From Anaeramoeba flamelloides (Eukaryota > Metamonada > Anaeramoebidae), in assembly GCA_027625915.1 (NCBI GenBank), contig JANTQA010000051.1, forward strand, positions 2,356,501 through 2,420,500: a DNA stretch of 64,000 bases. The letters are read 5' to 3'. The translations under genes and the position numbers were made by a program. Below the pieces are notes generated by a model. The model was given only the letters and a program-made list of their open reading frames with translations, ran no database searches and was not told where the DNA came from. Shown in pieces: positions 45,878 through 58,826 of this stretch (position 1 is its first letter; each line of letters starts with the position of its first letter).

Positions 45878-48800
45878 TACTCTCATATAAACTAGAGCAT
45901 GCCTGGAAATAAAGTGAATATTTTGGAACATTTAAGGATTTTAGTTTTCTGGCACTTCCAAGGAAAATTTTGGATTTTGGTAAGGGGAAAATAGCTTACT
46001 TAACATCTAAATTTGCAATTGAAATAAAAGTTATTTTGTGTTCTAATCAGTATTTAGAGGTTGTTAATTCTCATAAAATTTTATTCATCGGGATCTAAGA
46101 AAGAAAAAATGAAATCTTTTTCATAAATTTCTCATCGTATCTCAAAATGAAAAAGAAAAAAAAGGTTGCGAAAAAACGACTTTTTGCGAAAATTTATTTT
46201 TATATGAAAGTGTTGTACCTTGAGACCTTGTTAATAATTTTCTTCTCTGTTTTTTTCTTATCATTTATTGGTTTCCAGGGTATGAGCTCTACATATGAAA
46301 TCACAAAATGGGAGAAAATGGTAAAAAATTGGATTTATTGTTTGTTATTTACAGGCTAGGTTAGAATTTGACAAAAGCTTGTTAAAGTATTGTGTATTAT
46401 ATTGAATCCTCCAAAATTCCCATTTCCAAAAATAAAAAGATCTTTTTTTCCACTAAAACAGAAAATTTCATTTTTTCAAAAACAAAAAAAACTGACTAAT
46501 TTTTACAAATTTAATTCCCATTGGATCCTTTGAATGAAAAATCCTTCAAACTCTTTCCTACACAATCTCAACCCAATTTTTCTTGAAACTGTCAATTGGA
46601 TTTTGATAGAAACGATCCAAACAAAAAAAAACAACTTGAAAGAAGAACAAAAAAAACAATGGATTTTGTGTTTGGCATGGATCATGTTGCTCGAAAAACA
46701 ATTCGAGGGGAAACTCTCTTCTTAGTCATGACTGGGAGATTTAATTCAAGGATAAAAACAAAAAGAACCAAAAAAAAAAATAAGACAAAATCACAACCCC
46801 TTTGTTATAATTGATACATTCGTTCCATCCCTATTGTAAAAATTTATAAGACCTAGGAATTGATTTTCTATTCTGAAATATTTTTTTGTACAACAAACCG
46901 TAAAAAGGGTTATTAAAGCTCATCATAAATCATAAAAGTTATAATACAAGATTAAAAATAAGTTATCCATTTTTTGGTTCCTTTGGTTGCTTTGGTTTTG
47001 GAAATTCACAAACAAATTCTTTAAAATACTTACATTAATGAAGATCTTCAATTTCTAAAATTGTTAAAATCTCAGCTTTTTACAATTTAAAAACAATGAT
47101 CAAAAAATACTTTCAAGTTTCCATGGTTTCTGTGATTTCTGTGATTTCTTTTCTTGAGAAAATTTAATTTTTATCTTGGTTTTTATACAAAAAACTAACT
47201 CTAATTATGTCAGAGATGTTGAAATTTTTATCTTATGATCGAAATTGAATTTTCTATTTCAAAAAACACAATTTTATCATAGTACAAGCAATTTCTATGT
47301 CTTATAAATTTTCACGGTAGGGCTGGAAGAGTTGTATGGTTTGTGGAGACAATGTAACAATTCAACGTAACTCAGTGATTTTTGATCATTGGACAATAGG
47401 ATCATTTAGATTTAAAGTTGTTTATTGAGAAGTGTTTTTAAGGTTAAAAAATCGTAGTTATTTTTTTTTTTTCATTTTCAGGTTCCTTAACAAGGTGCTC
47501 GAGTCTAAGTATCTCAAAATTTCTTATTCTTTTTCCATTTAAAAAAATGACATAAAATGATTTAATGATCAAAATTGGAGAATATTTTAAAGATCCTTCT
47601 TTTACATTTTAAATGAGATTGGAACAAATTGTTTTGGGGCTATTTGGTGAATTTCAAACGAATTCCTTAAATTAGTAAAACTTTGTGAAAACCAAAATTT
47701 TCATTTTGTGCAATTTCTATTGATTTGGAAATCTTCATGTTCAATAAATACAAAGTTAAATGTGAAAGTAAGATTCGCTGAACCTCAAATTCAGACACTA
47801 CTTCAGTAGTTTTCTTTGAAAAGCAATTTAATTTTGGAATTCAAAACAAAATTTTTGGTAATTGTTTCTCTTTAATTGTAATATTTTGAGTCTTGATCAA
47901 TTTTAGTCAAACTAATTTCTGAAAATCAAATTTCAGTTTTAATTACACTTGGTTTAATGACAATTAGATCAGAAATCATAAGATCTCCTTGATTTTTAAT
48001 TAAATTACTTTACAGTTCTAATAAGAATGATTTTAGGAAATCAATTGAAAAATAAAATGCTAAATTATTATTTCTGAAAAAAAATGTAAAATAGGTTTTA
48101 ATTGTAAAATGGTAGATAAATGTTCGCATTTTCAAATATTATTTTTACTAAATTTTTTCCTTCATTTTAAAACAAAAACCAAGTCCAAAAACTAGATTGT
48201 TTATTTGAATCAAAATAGAATTTAAAACATCATATGAAACAAAAATTTAATCAAATTCAATTTTGTTAATTTTGAGATTTTAATTGTAAACATTCGTAAA
48301 ATTTGAATATTTTGGCATTTTTGTTGTTTTGATTTTCCTTTTCGTGCGAAATTGACTTTAAGTTTTTCGAAATAGACATTAACCCAGTTTGAGGAATTTC
48401 AGTTTGAGATAATTTTGAGTGATCAATAAAAAATAAGGAAAAAATATTTGGAAAATTTCTCTTTTTTCATTCTCTCAGAAAAATCCATTCGAAAATTTTT
48501 TTAAAGAATGTTTATTTTGAATTTGTTTGTTTGTGTGATTTGAAAAGAAAATTTTTTTTTTGAACAACCCTACAAAAAGGAGGAATTGTTACAAAAAATT
48601 ATTTTAAAAACAAAAAGAAAGAATAACCTACAAGAGGTGGGGAGAGAAATAAATCAAGGAAATTAATTTTTACCCTAATAACTTCAGGAGATGCATAATG
48701 AGGAGAGCCACAAGACGTTTCAAGAAGAGTATTTTTTGCCATAATTTTAGCCATCCCAAAGTCTGCAACTTTGACATTTTTATGTTCGTCTAACAACAAA

Positions 48801-49736
48801 TTTTCAGGCTTAAGATCACGATGTGCAATTAAAAAGGAGTGGCAATACTCGATCGCAAAAATTATTTGTTGGAAAAAGATCCTTGCTTCCTCTCGAGGGA
48901 CAGATCCCTTTTCGACAATATAATCAAATAATTCACCTTTGTTTGATTTTTTTATTTTTCAAACAAAGAGCAAATTGAATTAAATTCATTGTTAATTAAA
49001 TTTTAAAGGATAGAAGAAGACCAAATGACAAGAAATTAAAAATGAAGTTGGTTGTTGTTTTTTAAAAAGGAATTGAAATTAAGCGAAATTTGAAAAATTT
49101 GGAAAAAAAAACAAAATAAAAAAACCACAAGATTTGCAAAGGGTTATCTTTTTTAAATTTATAGTTGTCTTTTGACAGAAAAAAAAAAAAGATTCAAAGT
49201 GATAAGAAATAAGAAAGAGCATTTCCATACCTCCAGAGACATATTCCAAGATTATAAAAAGGTGTTCTGTTGTTTCGTACACGTCATAAACCCGAAGAAC
49301 GTTTGGGTGCTTCATGAGCCTTTGAACAGCAATTTCTCTTCTTACTCTATCGAGTAAATTTTTACTATTTGAGATGTCTTCTTTTTGGATAATTTTAATT
49401 GCAACTTTCTGTTTTGTTTTGTTGTGAGTTGCAAGTTTCACTTTTCATTTCCAAATACAAAAAAATTTCATGTTTTAGGTTTTGTGTTAAAAGATGGAAT
49501 AGAGACAAACAACTTTAGTAACAAACAGAAACAATCAAAACACCAATTCGGAAAAAATTACCTTTTGCAAAACTTCCTTTCCCAAGAGTTTTTCCTGTTT
49601 TAGAATTAAAAGGATAAATTTGTTTTTTTTTTTTTTTGTTTTTTGAGGTTAAATTTTCGTGAATATCAATAAAAGAAAAAAGGAAGAGATCTTTTGACAA
49701 ACCAAGGATATAAGGTCCTATTGTTTCACCAGACAT
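43049..49736 (-). CDS. SAD/BRSK-like Ser/Thr protein kinase (CAMK-like, AMPK-related)
   Basis: Five exons, complement(43049-45130, 48674-48936, 49231-49440, 49562-49594, 49703-49736), give 873 residues in frame. The kinase domain (about 8-262) is complete: glycine loop [17 protein letters not shown] (K38), HRDLKPEN (D133), DFG (D151), SPE in place of APE, and [20 protein letters not shown]. The activation segment [16 protein letters not shown] matches BRSK/SAD kinases and keeps the Thr (T166) that LKB1-type kinases phosphorylate in this group. A long Lys/Asn-rich linker follows, with [20 protein letters not shown]-type basic clusters. Residues about 740-873 end in a KA1-like domain ([20 protein letters not shown]; later [17 protein letters not shown]). 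Roles in polarity or energy signalling are known for the family; the role here is inferred. Intron 4 is 3543 bases and splits the kinase domain after VIR (residue 180). Confidence 0.93.
45131..48673 (-). other. 3.5 kb intron of the kinase gene
   Basis: Bounded by GTAAAA at 48673 and TTTAG at 45131 on the minus strand, phase 0. It holds an (AT)n tract near 45850-45878 and repeat G copy 2 (46398-47606). The other introns of this gene are about 108-294 bases. The joined protein text (VIR then [12 protein letters not shown]) matches the family without a gap, which supports the intron. Confidence 0.85.
46398..47606 (-). repeat. Repeat G copy 2, inside the kinase intron
   Basis: Reverse-orientation match to 1-1185 over its whole length. 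On the plus strand at about 46668-46750 a short frame reads [20 protein letters not shown] and continues TGRFNSR; the equivalent in copy 1 has a similar protein pattern. No intact gene; family unknown. Confidence 0.78.
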
Positions 49737-49741
49737 TTACA

Positions 49742-52068
49742 AACAAAATTGAGTTTTATCAGAATTGAAAAATTGGAAAATTGAATTTGGTAAAAAAAAT
49801 GGAAAAAAGAATTTTTTTAATTAACTTTTCATTATTTTGAAAAAACTATTTGTCTCAAGTTCTTGGAAAGACGAATACATAAAGTCAAAGGAATTACACT
49901 ATTGTCCAAAAATATAGCCTATTCCTAAAGTGACTAGTAATTTCTTATTTATTTTTTTTCCCAATGCAAATAGAGTAATTATTTACAAAGAATACAATTA
50001 AACCCGTAATGACAACTTCATTTGTCCACTTTAGAGAAGTGAGTTATTCATTTTTCAAACAGTTCATTTTTCACAATTCTATTTACAATCTAAAGATCCA
50101 GATCCTTTTTTTGTTTGTGATTTGTTTTTGGGATCAAATTTGAAAAAAATAATTTGCAAAAAAAGTTTTATTTTTGCAAGAAATCTTACTTTTAGGGATT
50201 TAGGAGTTTTTATATGAACAATTAACCTTGAACATTTTATCTTTTTTTTAAAAATACAAAATAAATCAAATATTGTAACTTTTAAGGACTACATTTTTAG
50301 GTGAAAATAGTGAAATAATGTATAAAATCACCCTTGAATAAGTTATGTAATCCAAGTAATATGTGTCAAACAAGAATTTCTTTTAGAAAAAATTTAAAAT
50401 TTTCACAATTGTTACCTTGTTAGATCATGCTAAATTTTGATTTTAATATTTTAGAATTTCCATTTCAACTTTCGTAACTCACACTATTTTCAAGAACTAT
50501 TCTACATATTTTTTAAATTTTACTTTTACAAGTTTGAAATGTTGTCAAATTTGAAAGGCACTTGAAAATCCCCAAAAACCATTTTTTGCAATTATTTTTT
50601 TTTGTTATTATCAATTTTCCTTTACATTAGAAAAAGATTGAAAAAAAGTCTGTGTGTAAAGGTAAAGATGACAAAAAATGTTTTTTTTTTTGTCCAATTC
50701 CTCCTATGTGAAAATTTTTTGTGAGAAGCGAAAGTGAAATAACAAAATTACTCAACCCCCTCAAGAGTGGAATCGTATCATCAAGATCTAGAAAAAAATG
50801 ATCTTTTATTTTATTTACGAATAATTTTTAAATTTCTTGAAATTTGAAAGATTTTATTATATTCTATTTCGAATATATAGAGTGAAAAAAACTAAATATT
50901 ATGATTAAAATAAGTTATTTGAGACTATTTACTTTTTTATTTTTATTAGAAACATTAATTTGAATTAGATTTTTTTGTTTTATTTTTTTGAAAATCTATA
51001 AAAAGTAAGAAATATAATCATAAAATATATTGATACTTTTCATCTTTAGGTTATTTTTAACCCATAAAATAGATTAAGATTTATTTTTAATTATTGATTA
51101 AAAATAATCAAAATAAAAAAGTATTACTTCTGTTATAATTGAATTTAATGATTTTAAAAAGGTATTTTGGGAGAATTTTAAAATTTAATTGTTTGTTTTT
51201 TTTTTCTGGATATTTTTTGTTCAAAAAAAAAGAAAAAAATTGATTTGAACTTTTCTTTGAATCAAAAAATTATATTTTTTTCAAGTTTATAATTATTATT
51301 ACACTTTTTTTGAAAAAAAGTAGATTTTTTTAGTTCTTTCTGTTTTTTTTTTTTTTTTTTTTCGAAAGTTAATTTGATTTGAGCCTTCATTCACATATAA
51401 AATAAGATTTCTTTTTTTTTTTTCAAAGAAAATAATTCTTTTTGAAAGAATATAGAAAATTTTTGGATTATGGACTTTTATAAAAATAGATAAAAATGGA
51501 TCCAATTTTGGAAAAATATAATTATCTTGTGAAAATAGAATTGAAAGTAAGTTTGGTATTGAAGAAATTATATTTTTAATTTTTTTTCATTTTCAAGAGG
51601 TGTTAATTTTTTTTTTCCAATTTACTATTAAAATAATTAGAATTTTTTATGTTTTACTGACTCCTTGAGGAATTTGACTTTTGGTGAATTTTTTTATTTA
51701 AAATTTCATCATTTAGATGATTGAAAACTTAGTATATTTGTATGGATAATTACCATCGATTTTTTGTAATGAAACTAAATTTTCTAATATAAAATATGAA
51801 ATTTGAGTTTTAATTCTTAAAAACTCACTACATCTAATCAACATGTTGGATTAATTAATTGAACATTAAGTTTAGTAAATAGTGATATTTCTGAAATTTG
51901 GGCCTTGGAACAGAATTTTAGAAATGACAATTTTGTTTTTTTCATTTTAAATTTTTGATTTTTACTTTTTTCATTTTTTATTTAGACAAAACAGGATAAA
52001 AAAAAAAATGACTTTTAATTCCATTTTTTTTTTTTTTTTTTTTTTTTTTTCAATTTTTTCACTTAAAT
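49742..52068. other. AT-rich spacer upstream of the kinase gene
   Basis: No gene is seen. About 51140-51540 resembles 57700-58070 (shared words AAAAAGAAAAAAATTGATT and AAAGAAAATAATTCTTTTT-like); this is a possible ancient repeat pair but weak, because both are extremely A/T-rich. Confidence 0.4.
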
Positions 52069-52268
52069 TACAGTCAGTTCCATTTTTAAGGCACAAACTT
52101 TCAAACGAAATTTAAGGCAAGAAAAAATTCTCAAATTAAGTCACATAATTTGTAATTTTTTTTTTACAATTTATTTTAATGGAATTTGAATTTTGTGCCT
52201 TAATTTGAGATTTTTATTGTGCCTTAAATTCCGTTGCGGTTTGTGTTTTAAAATTGATACTGACTGTA
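52069..52268. mobile_element. Repeat M copy 6
   Basis: A 200 bp palindrome beginning TACAGTCAGTTCCATTTTTA and ending AAATTGATACTGACTGTA, with GGCACAAACTTTC and its complement in the arms. More diverged than copies 3-5. Confidence 0.85.
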
Positions 52269-54210
52269 TAATTGTACATAATAATAAAATGAGATAATTT
52301 AATTTTTTTGATAGTAATTTGAACTTAAGAGTACTAATATAACTTTGAAAGAATAGCAAAATATTCAACTCTTAGGGTGTTTTATGGCTAACCTACTAAC
52401 TGAAAATAGTTTGAATTATTTGTAAACTGATTATTATCATAAGAGAGGTTAGAAAGGTAAAATATATTATCACAAGATTTCCAATATATCTGAGTTAATA
52501 ATAAGAAAATATGATCAATTCAACTTAATTTCGAAAAAAGTTATATTATAATAATAAATAAATAAATCATGAGAGAAAGAAAACAAATTATTTTATATTT
52601 TTTATAATAATTTTTTTTAATTATTATAATAATTAATTTTTGTAAAATAGAAAAATTTTACCATTAAAAAACGAACAAACGAAAAATAAGAGATTCTGGA
52701 AATACACTTGAATCTGTAATAGTGATCTTTTTAAATCAATTCACTGTTTTCACAGAACCAATAATTAATAAGTTGAAAGAAGAATTTCCATTATTTATCA
52801 GTGAATGGTTAATAAGGTATTCCAAGATTGGTTAAGTTTTCTAACCAATGCTAAGGGAAAAGAATAAAAAGAAAAAAGAAAAAAACATACATAGAGCTTT
52901 AAACCGTGTTACAACATAAAATCCAAATATTTTTTCTTCTTGTTGTTCCGATACATCATCGAATTTATGACATAATAAAATTAAAATAGCCAAATTAATT
53001 TTGAAGATTAAACCTTGTTATTTACAGTAACTTTTAAATTAGAGATAGTGTTGATTTAAAATATTATTTAATTTTTTGAATTTTTATTAAATTTTTTTTT
53101 TTTATATGATACAATATAAATAAAAATTTTTCTCTATTTTTTGAGAAATATCTGATATTAGATCTTTTATTCAATTAATTTTTTTAAAGAGAATTTGAGA
53201 AATCAGATCATATTTATATATTGTTTTCTTTGATCTTTTCAGTATAAGTCTTCTTATAAAAGGTAACATCACCATTATTTTGAAACAACGATTTAATAAG
53301 TTATGAATAGGATATTTTTTAACAACAAATAATTAATTATTTTACAAACCCTATAGAACTTTTAAAATCTATTCCAGCTTAAATTTCATGGTCCACATTT
53401 TACATGATTAGTATGAATACCTCGATTCTTTTTTTCAAAAAAAACTTTAAAAATAACAATCAATCTTCATGGTTTTATTGAAATTTTTATTCGTAAATCA
53501 TGAGTTAAACATTTTTTTCAATTCTCAAATTTGACTTTCACTTAGGGGGTTGTTGGTATATCCCTTTTATAATGTTTAGTATTAAAAAGAACACAACCAA
53601 ATAAATCATAGTGGTATCCAATTTCAATCTTATTCTTCTTTGAAAACCCTAATTGTATGAGAGAAAAAATGGAAAAAGAAGTGAATATTTTTTTCCAATT
53701 TATAATTCAAATACAAAATATGTCTGTGGTGGACAACATTTTTGTATACTATCCCCCCTCTTCTTATGTTATACAAACACTATAAAGAAATTAGAGATTT
53801 AATTGAAGGATTACAGTTATTTGATAATTGTATCAGATTAAATATCAACAGATGATCTATTTTGGAATATTCTCAATTACTCAATATTCCTTTTCTTTGA
53901 CTTTTCTAAGTTAACCCAAAAGATATTAACATAGAGATGAAAAAAGCTTGTAACAAATAAATTGAGAGATTAATTTGCAGTTTTTAATTTTAACCAGCCT
54001 TATTAGAAATCAACAAAAGAAAATGTAAGTTTAAATCTTTTTCTCTTTCTTCTTCAAAAACCATTATTAATATTCTGAACAAAAAAGTCACACAAGTAAG
54101 ATTTCTAACCTCAGAGCCCAATGGCTAGTTTGGTGTCTCCTTATTAACTTTTATTAATTTGTGTACACCAAAAAGAACATTTTTTTAAAATATTTCCTTT
54201 CTCTCTCGTA
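52269..54210. other. AT-rich spacer upstream of eL6
   Basis: No gene is seen. About 53590-53715 shares words with 24060-24170 (AACCAAATAAAT, GGAAAAAGAAGTGAA, TTTATAATTCAAATAC), so a diverged repeat pair related to the core of family A is likely. Confidence 0.45.
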
Positions 54211-54997
54211 ATGTCTGTTAAACAAGAATCAAAAATCACTCAAGGTACAAAATGATCTTCATTTTTAAAATTAAAGAAAATAGGTATAATCAGAACAAAC
54301 TAGAAAATTACTAATGCTTTTGCTTTTTTCTTTTTCTTTTCTTTTTACTTTTTTTGCTTTCCCTCAAAAAAAAAAAGGAACTGTATTAATCATATTAATT
54401 GGTAAATTCAAGGGAAAACGTGTTGTATTCTTAAAAAAACTTTCGTCTGGTTTATTGCTTGTAACTGGTAATTACTCTTTCCTTCTTCTCTCATTTTTTT
54501 TTGAGTACCCAAAAAAGAAAGCAAAACAAAATAAAAAAAAAAATAAAAAAAAAAAATCAAGCTTATTGTTTCTCTGTTAAACCAACATTTTTTTTTTCAT
54601 ATGTTTTTGATTATTTCTAATTCTTGTAAAACATTTACTGAACAAAAAAGGACCATATAATGTAAATGGTGTTCCATTAACAAGAATTAAAAGAAAATAT
54701 GTAATTGCAACACAAACAAAGGTAGATCTTGAAAATCTTGAAATACCAGAAGAAATCAACGACAAATTCTTTTCACCAAAAAAGCCAATCAACAATTGGG
54801 AAAAAACAGAAGAAAAATTCTTTACAAAGAAACAAGAGCTTAAAAAAGTCGGACTCAACGAAACACAAACAAAGCTCCAAAACCAAGTCGACAAACCAAT
54901 TAATGCAGCAATCAAAAAAATTCAATACCTTAGGGAATATTTAACTGCAAGATTCAAACTCCAAAAGGGACAATTACCTCATAAAATGAAATTTTAA
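54211..54997 (+). CDS. RPL6: 60S ribosomal protein eL6 (L6)
   Basis: Three exons, 54211-54244, 54378-54467 and 54651-54997, give 156 residues in frame; introns are 133 and 183 bases. After a very short leader ([11 protein letters not shown]) comes the eL6 core: [20 protein letters not shown], then [20 protein letters not shown] and [20 protein letters not shown]. The C-terminus [10 protein letters not shown] matches the family ending. eL6 is a structural protein of the large cytosolic ribosomal subunit. Yeast eL6 has about 37 residues before this Gly, so the N-terminus here is shorter; an extra upstream exon cannot be excluded, but the ATG and the GTACAA donor at 54245 fit in phase. Confidence 0.94.
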
Positions 54998-57900
54998 ATG
55001 CATAGCCAAATATATACACATACCTATATCAAGCATGTTTATTTCTTGGTTAGCTTTTTTTTTTATTAACTACAAAAATTACTCTATTTTTGTTTTTTTT
55101 TTAGTAATTATAATATTATAAACAAGATTAATACAAACTCATAATTATATAATAATGAACTAATGAGTTTAAATTTTCCTATTTTCAATAAAATAGAAGA
55201 AATCTATTTATTTTGTTTTGTTTTATTTTCTTAATTTTTAATTTGCATTTCGAATAAGTCGTACTCTGAAGGTAGGTTAGAGATTTATCAAAAAATAGAT
55301 TTGGGTTGGAAAAAGAAATGAATTGAAATCCTACTATTTCAATAAATACAAGATGAAATTAATTTTAGAACAAGAATTTCTGAACATAACTTTCAAAACA
55401 TCACACTCTAATGGAAAAAGCTTTTTGTTTATCTCAACATCGTCATAAAAAAATTCTGAATTATTAAGAGATTAGCTGAACCCTAGATTTCTCTAGAATC
55501 AAAGTATGCTATAATTGGGTGTAAATCATATTAGTGATAATGTTCAAATGGTTACAAAAAATTTATTATAAATATTCTTGAACAAGACATTAAAGGTTTT
55601 TTTACTCTGGATCACTAAATTAAATTTTAATTTGTGAAATTATTTATTTAATTAAGTTTGCCAAATCTAAAGATGTAATTCAAAACAAGAGTATAGATAG
55701 GATTTAAAAATTAATATTCAGACCCTCCAAAAGGGAATATTTTTTTCAATTTATTTAATTTCAAAGATTTACTTGATAATTATCAACATAAAAACACAAA
55801 GACTGATTAGCTATATTTCATTTTTATGAAGCTAATTCTAACTCCAATATCAACCCCATTTCAAAACCATTGGGTAATTATAAATCATAATTTGAAAATA
55901 AATAATTTTTCCTAAATTGAAGATATCTATTAAAATAAAAAGCATTACTATTTTAATAGTCGGTTCTATACACTAGAAATATTTGTGTTTGATCAGAAAA
56001 ATAAAAAAAATTAAAAAAAAAAATCAAAAAATTATTGGGCCATTTATTATGAAATTTAGTTTATTTCCAATATTTCAGAAATAATTAGTCAAGAAAATCA
56101 ATTTGTTAATTATTTAAATTTTTGTAAAAAATTTTTTTTTGGCAACTAATCTGTATTTTCAGAAATATTTAAAAAAAGAAGAATAGTTTGTGTTGAAAGT
56201 ATGAATAGTGATGATAAACCACATAAATTTATTTGAAAATACTTTTTTTTTCCGAGAATTCTTGATTTTTTTAAGTTAACAAGAATTGTTTTTTAATTTA
56301 TTTTAATTAACTTTAATTACTCTTTTTCGTAATAGATTTTTTAGAGATATTTGAAATAATGAAAAATAATATGATTTTCATCCAATAAACATTGAAAATC
56401 TTTTTATCTATCAGAGAATCCCGTTTTATTGGTGGCGGGGAACAAATTAGATGATTTTTTATCAATATTCTTCTCAAAATCAATTCTCGATTTTTTTCAT
56501 AAGATCATTTTTTTTATTTAGTCAAATCATTATTTTTTGATTTATTTTTTTCTTTTATTTTTTATTTTTTTTTTTTTTTTATCGTTCTGTAATGCCAGAG
56601 AAATTGAGTATACATATAAATTCAAAAAAATGTTTAAAACTATCTGTTTCATTTTTCTTTGTGGAAATTTTTTTGTCTAAGGTGTTTTATTACTTTAAAA
56701 ATTTAAAAAACTTTGTAAAATTAGTTTTATCTTCAAAATATTCTTTGTAAAGAACTTTTTTAAAAGTTGAGTTTGCTGATTTAATAATATGGAAATTTAA
56801 CTAATAGTTTTTTGACAATTTATTTGAATTAATCAATTTTAATAAATTTTATTTTTTTCAGACTTTTTACTTGATAAATTTGTGTTATCAAGCTGTGAAC
56901 AAAATTTTCTTATAAAGTACTCAAAATTACAAAAAAAAATATAAAACATAATGAAAAAGTCAAACGTGCCACCTTTAAAATTACATATTACAAAAAAATA
57001 CAGATATAAAATTAAGGGATCAATGTTACCTATTTTGTTTTTCTGATGATACTAGGTCACTTCTCTTCATAAGGGTACAATTAAACTTGATAAAAACCCG
57101 ATTTTTGTATTTAGAGAACTGAATTATCATTTTTAAAGAAATTCAATATTTTACAATTAATTTTGAGTGAAAAAAATCCTTATCCTTTTTTGTTGGATTT
57201 TTGGGTCACAAAACCAAAAGAAAATTTTACGAAATGTTTTATGAAATAAAACTTTAATTTTAGTTATTTCGTGTAGTACTTTAAACAAATAAAATTGAAA
57301 TTTGTTATTATTTAATAATTATAAATAAAATAAATCAAATTTTGAATCCCTGAAGATTAGAAAAAATTGATCCTTTATTTTATCTTGGAAAAATTACTAT
57401 TTTTTTTTTTTTTTTGATTTTTTTAAAGTTTATTATTACTCTTTTCTAATTATAAAAATTTGAAAATCAAATGATTATTATTTAAATTATTTTATTTGAT
57501 AATATTTATTTATTATTATTTTATTGGTATTATAACTATGAATATTTTTTATTAGTTTGATAATATTTAATTAATTTAGAAATCAGAATTACGTATTTAG
57601 TAATTTTAACTTTAAGTTATTAATAACTCTTTGAGAAAATTAAGGTTTTTTTATTGATTATTAATTATAAAAAATCAAATTAATAGATGTTTCTTTAGGT
57701 TTTAAGTTAAATTTTATATGTTTTTAAAAGGTTTTACGGGAACTATTTTTAATTTAATCTTTGAATATTTTTATTTTTATTTTTTTTTGTTCAGCAAAAA
57801 GAAAAAAATTGATTCAAACTGGTTGAAAGAAGAAATTAGATTTTTTAAAGTTAAAAATAATTATTGTATTTTTCAAGAAATGGATTATATTTTATACTGG

Positions 57901-58707
57901 GTTTATTTAAAATTTTATGGATTGTATTTTTAATGATGATTTTTAATTTATTTCATTTAATAAAAAATTCTTTCTTCTTTACGGAAAATAATTATTTTTG
58001 AAATAATTTGATAATAAGTATGATTTTGAACATTTTGAAAATAAGGAAATATGTATCAGACTTTTGAAATAATATAATCGATTTTGGAAAATAGCATTGA
58101 AAGCAATTTTGATTTTAGTTATGGGATTTTAACTGCATTTTTCAATTCCAAGATGTGGTAAATTTTTATTTGAATTGTCTCTTTTGTTTAAAAAACTCTA
58201 TTAATCATTAAAAAGGTATTTTTTGAACAAAAAAAAATAGTTTTTTTGGGATATTTCTGATCAAACTATAATTTTTATGTATTTTTTTATTACAAAATTT
58301 TTAAATTTTTTTTTTAATATAGTTTTTTGTTTTTGAAAAGGTAAATAAAACGATTTTTTGATAATATAGCATCTGAATTCAAAAAAATTTTCTTATTTTC
58401 AACTTTTATTAAGAATATTTGATATATATTTGTTTATTCTTAATCTATACTGTTATTAAAAGTAATTTTAATTACTGGGTTATACTATTGAATGCCTGTA
58501 AAAAATTCTATTAATTTTATTATAGTTCAATAAATTAATATATTTTTTATAAAATCGTTATAATTTCAAAACTTTTCATTTTATTTTTTTTATTTATATT
58601 TTTTCGAATCTAAAAATATACTTACAAATAACAGTAAATTTGAATTTAATTCTTCTTCAGAGAACCTCCAGAAGTAAATAGTTTGTGAATTTATTAATTT
58701 CGTGATT
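54998..58707. other. AT-rich spacer without a recognised gene
   Basis: The 71-residue frame at 57718-57933 is Phe/Tyr/Lys/Ile-rich with no family likeness and is probably chance. About 56030-56056 contains GGGCCATTTATTATGAAATT, the reverse complement of a word near 24384-24406, hinting at another dispersed repeat. Confidence 0.5.
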
Positions 58708-58826
58708 TTCAGTTGTGTAAATCATCTTAATTGACAACATTGAACCATATCCAAAAAATTTAACTCTTCAGTGGTATAAATAACCCATGATGACAACATT
58801 GAAACAATTATTAACATTTAACTCGT
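58708..58826. repeat. Tandem dimer of about 59 bp
   Basis: Copy 1 (58708-58766) and copy 2 (58767-58826) share TTCAGT-GT-TAAAT, GACAACATTGAA and TTTAACTC in the same order. Copy 2 is also the left end of element E copy 2, so the terminal part of E appears doubled. Confidence 0.6.

Noticed and set aside
57718-57933. 71-residue frame in the spacer before eIF3a
   Set aside because: Phe/Tyr/Ile/Lys composition is typical of chance frames here; no splice or family support.
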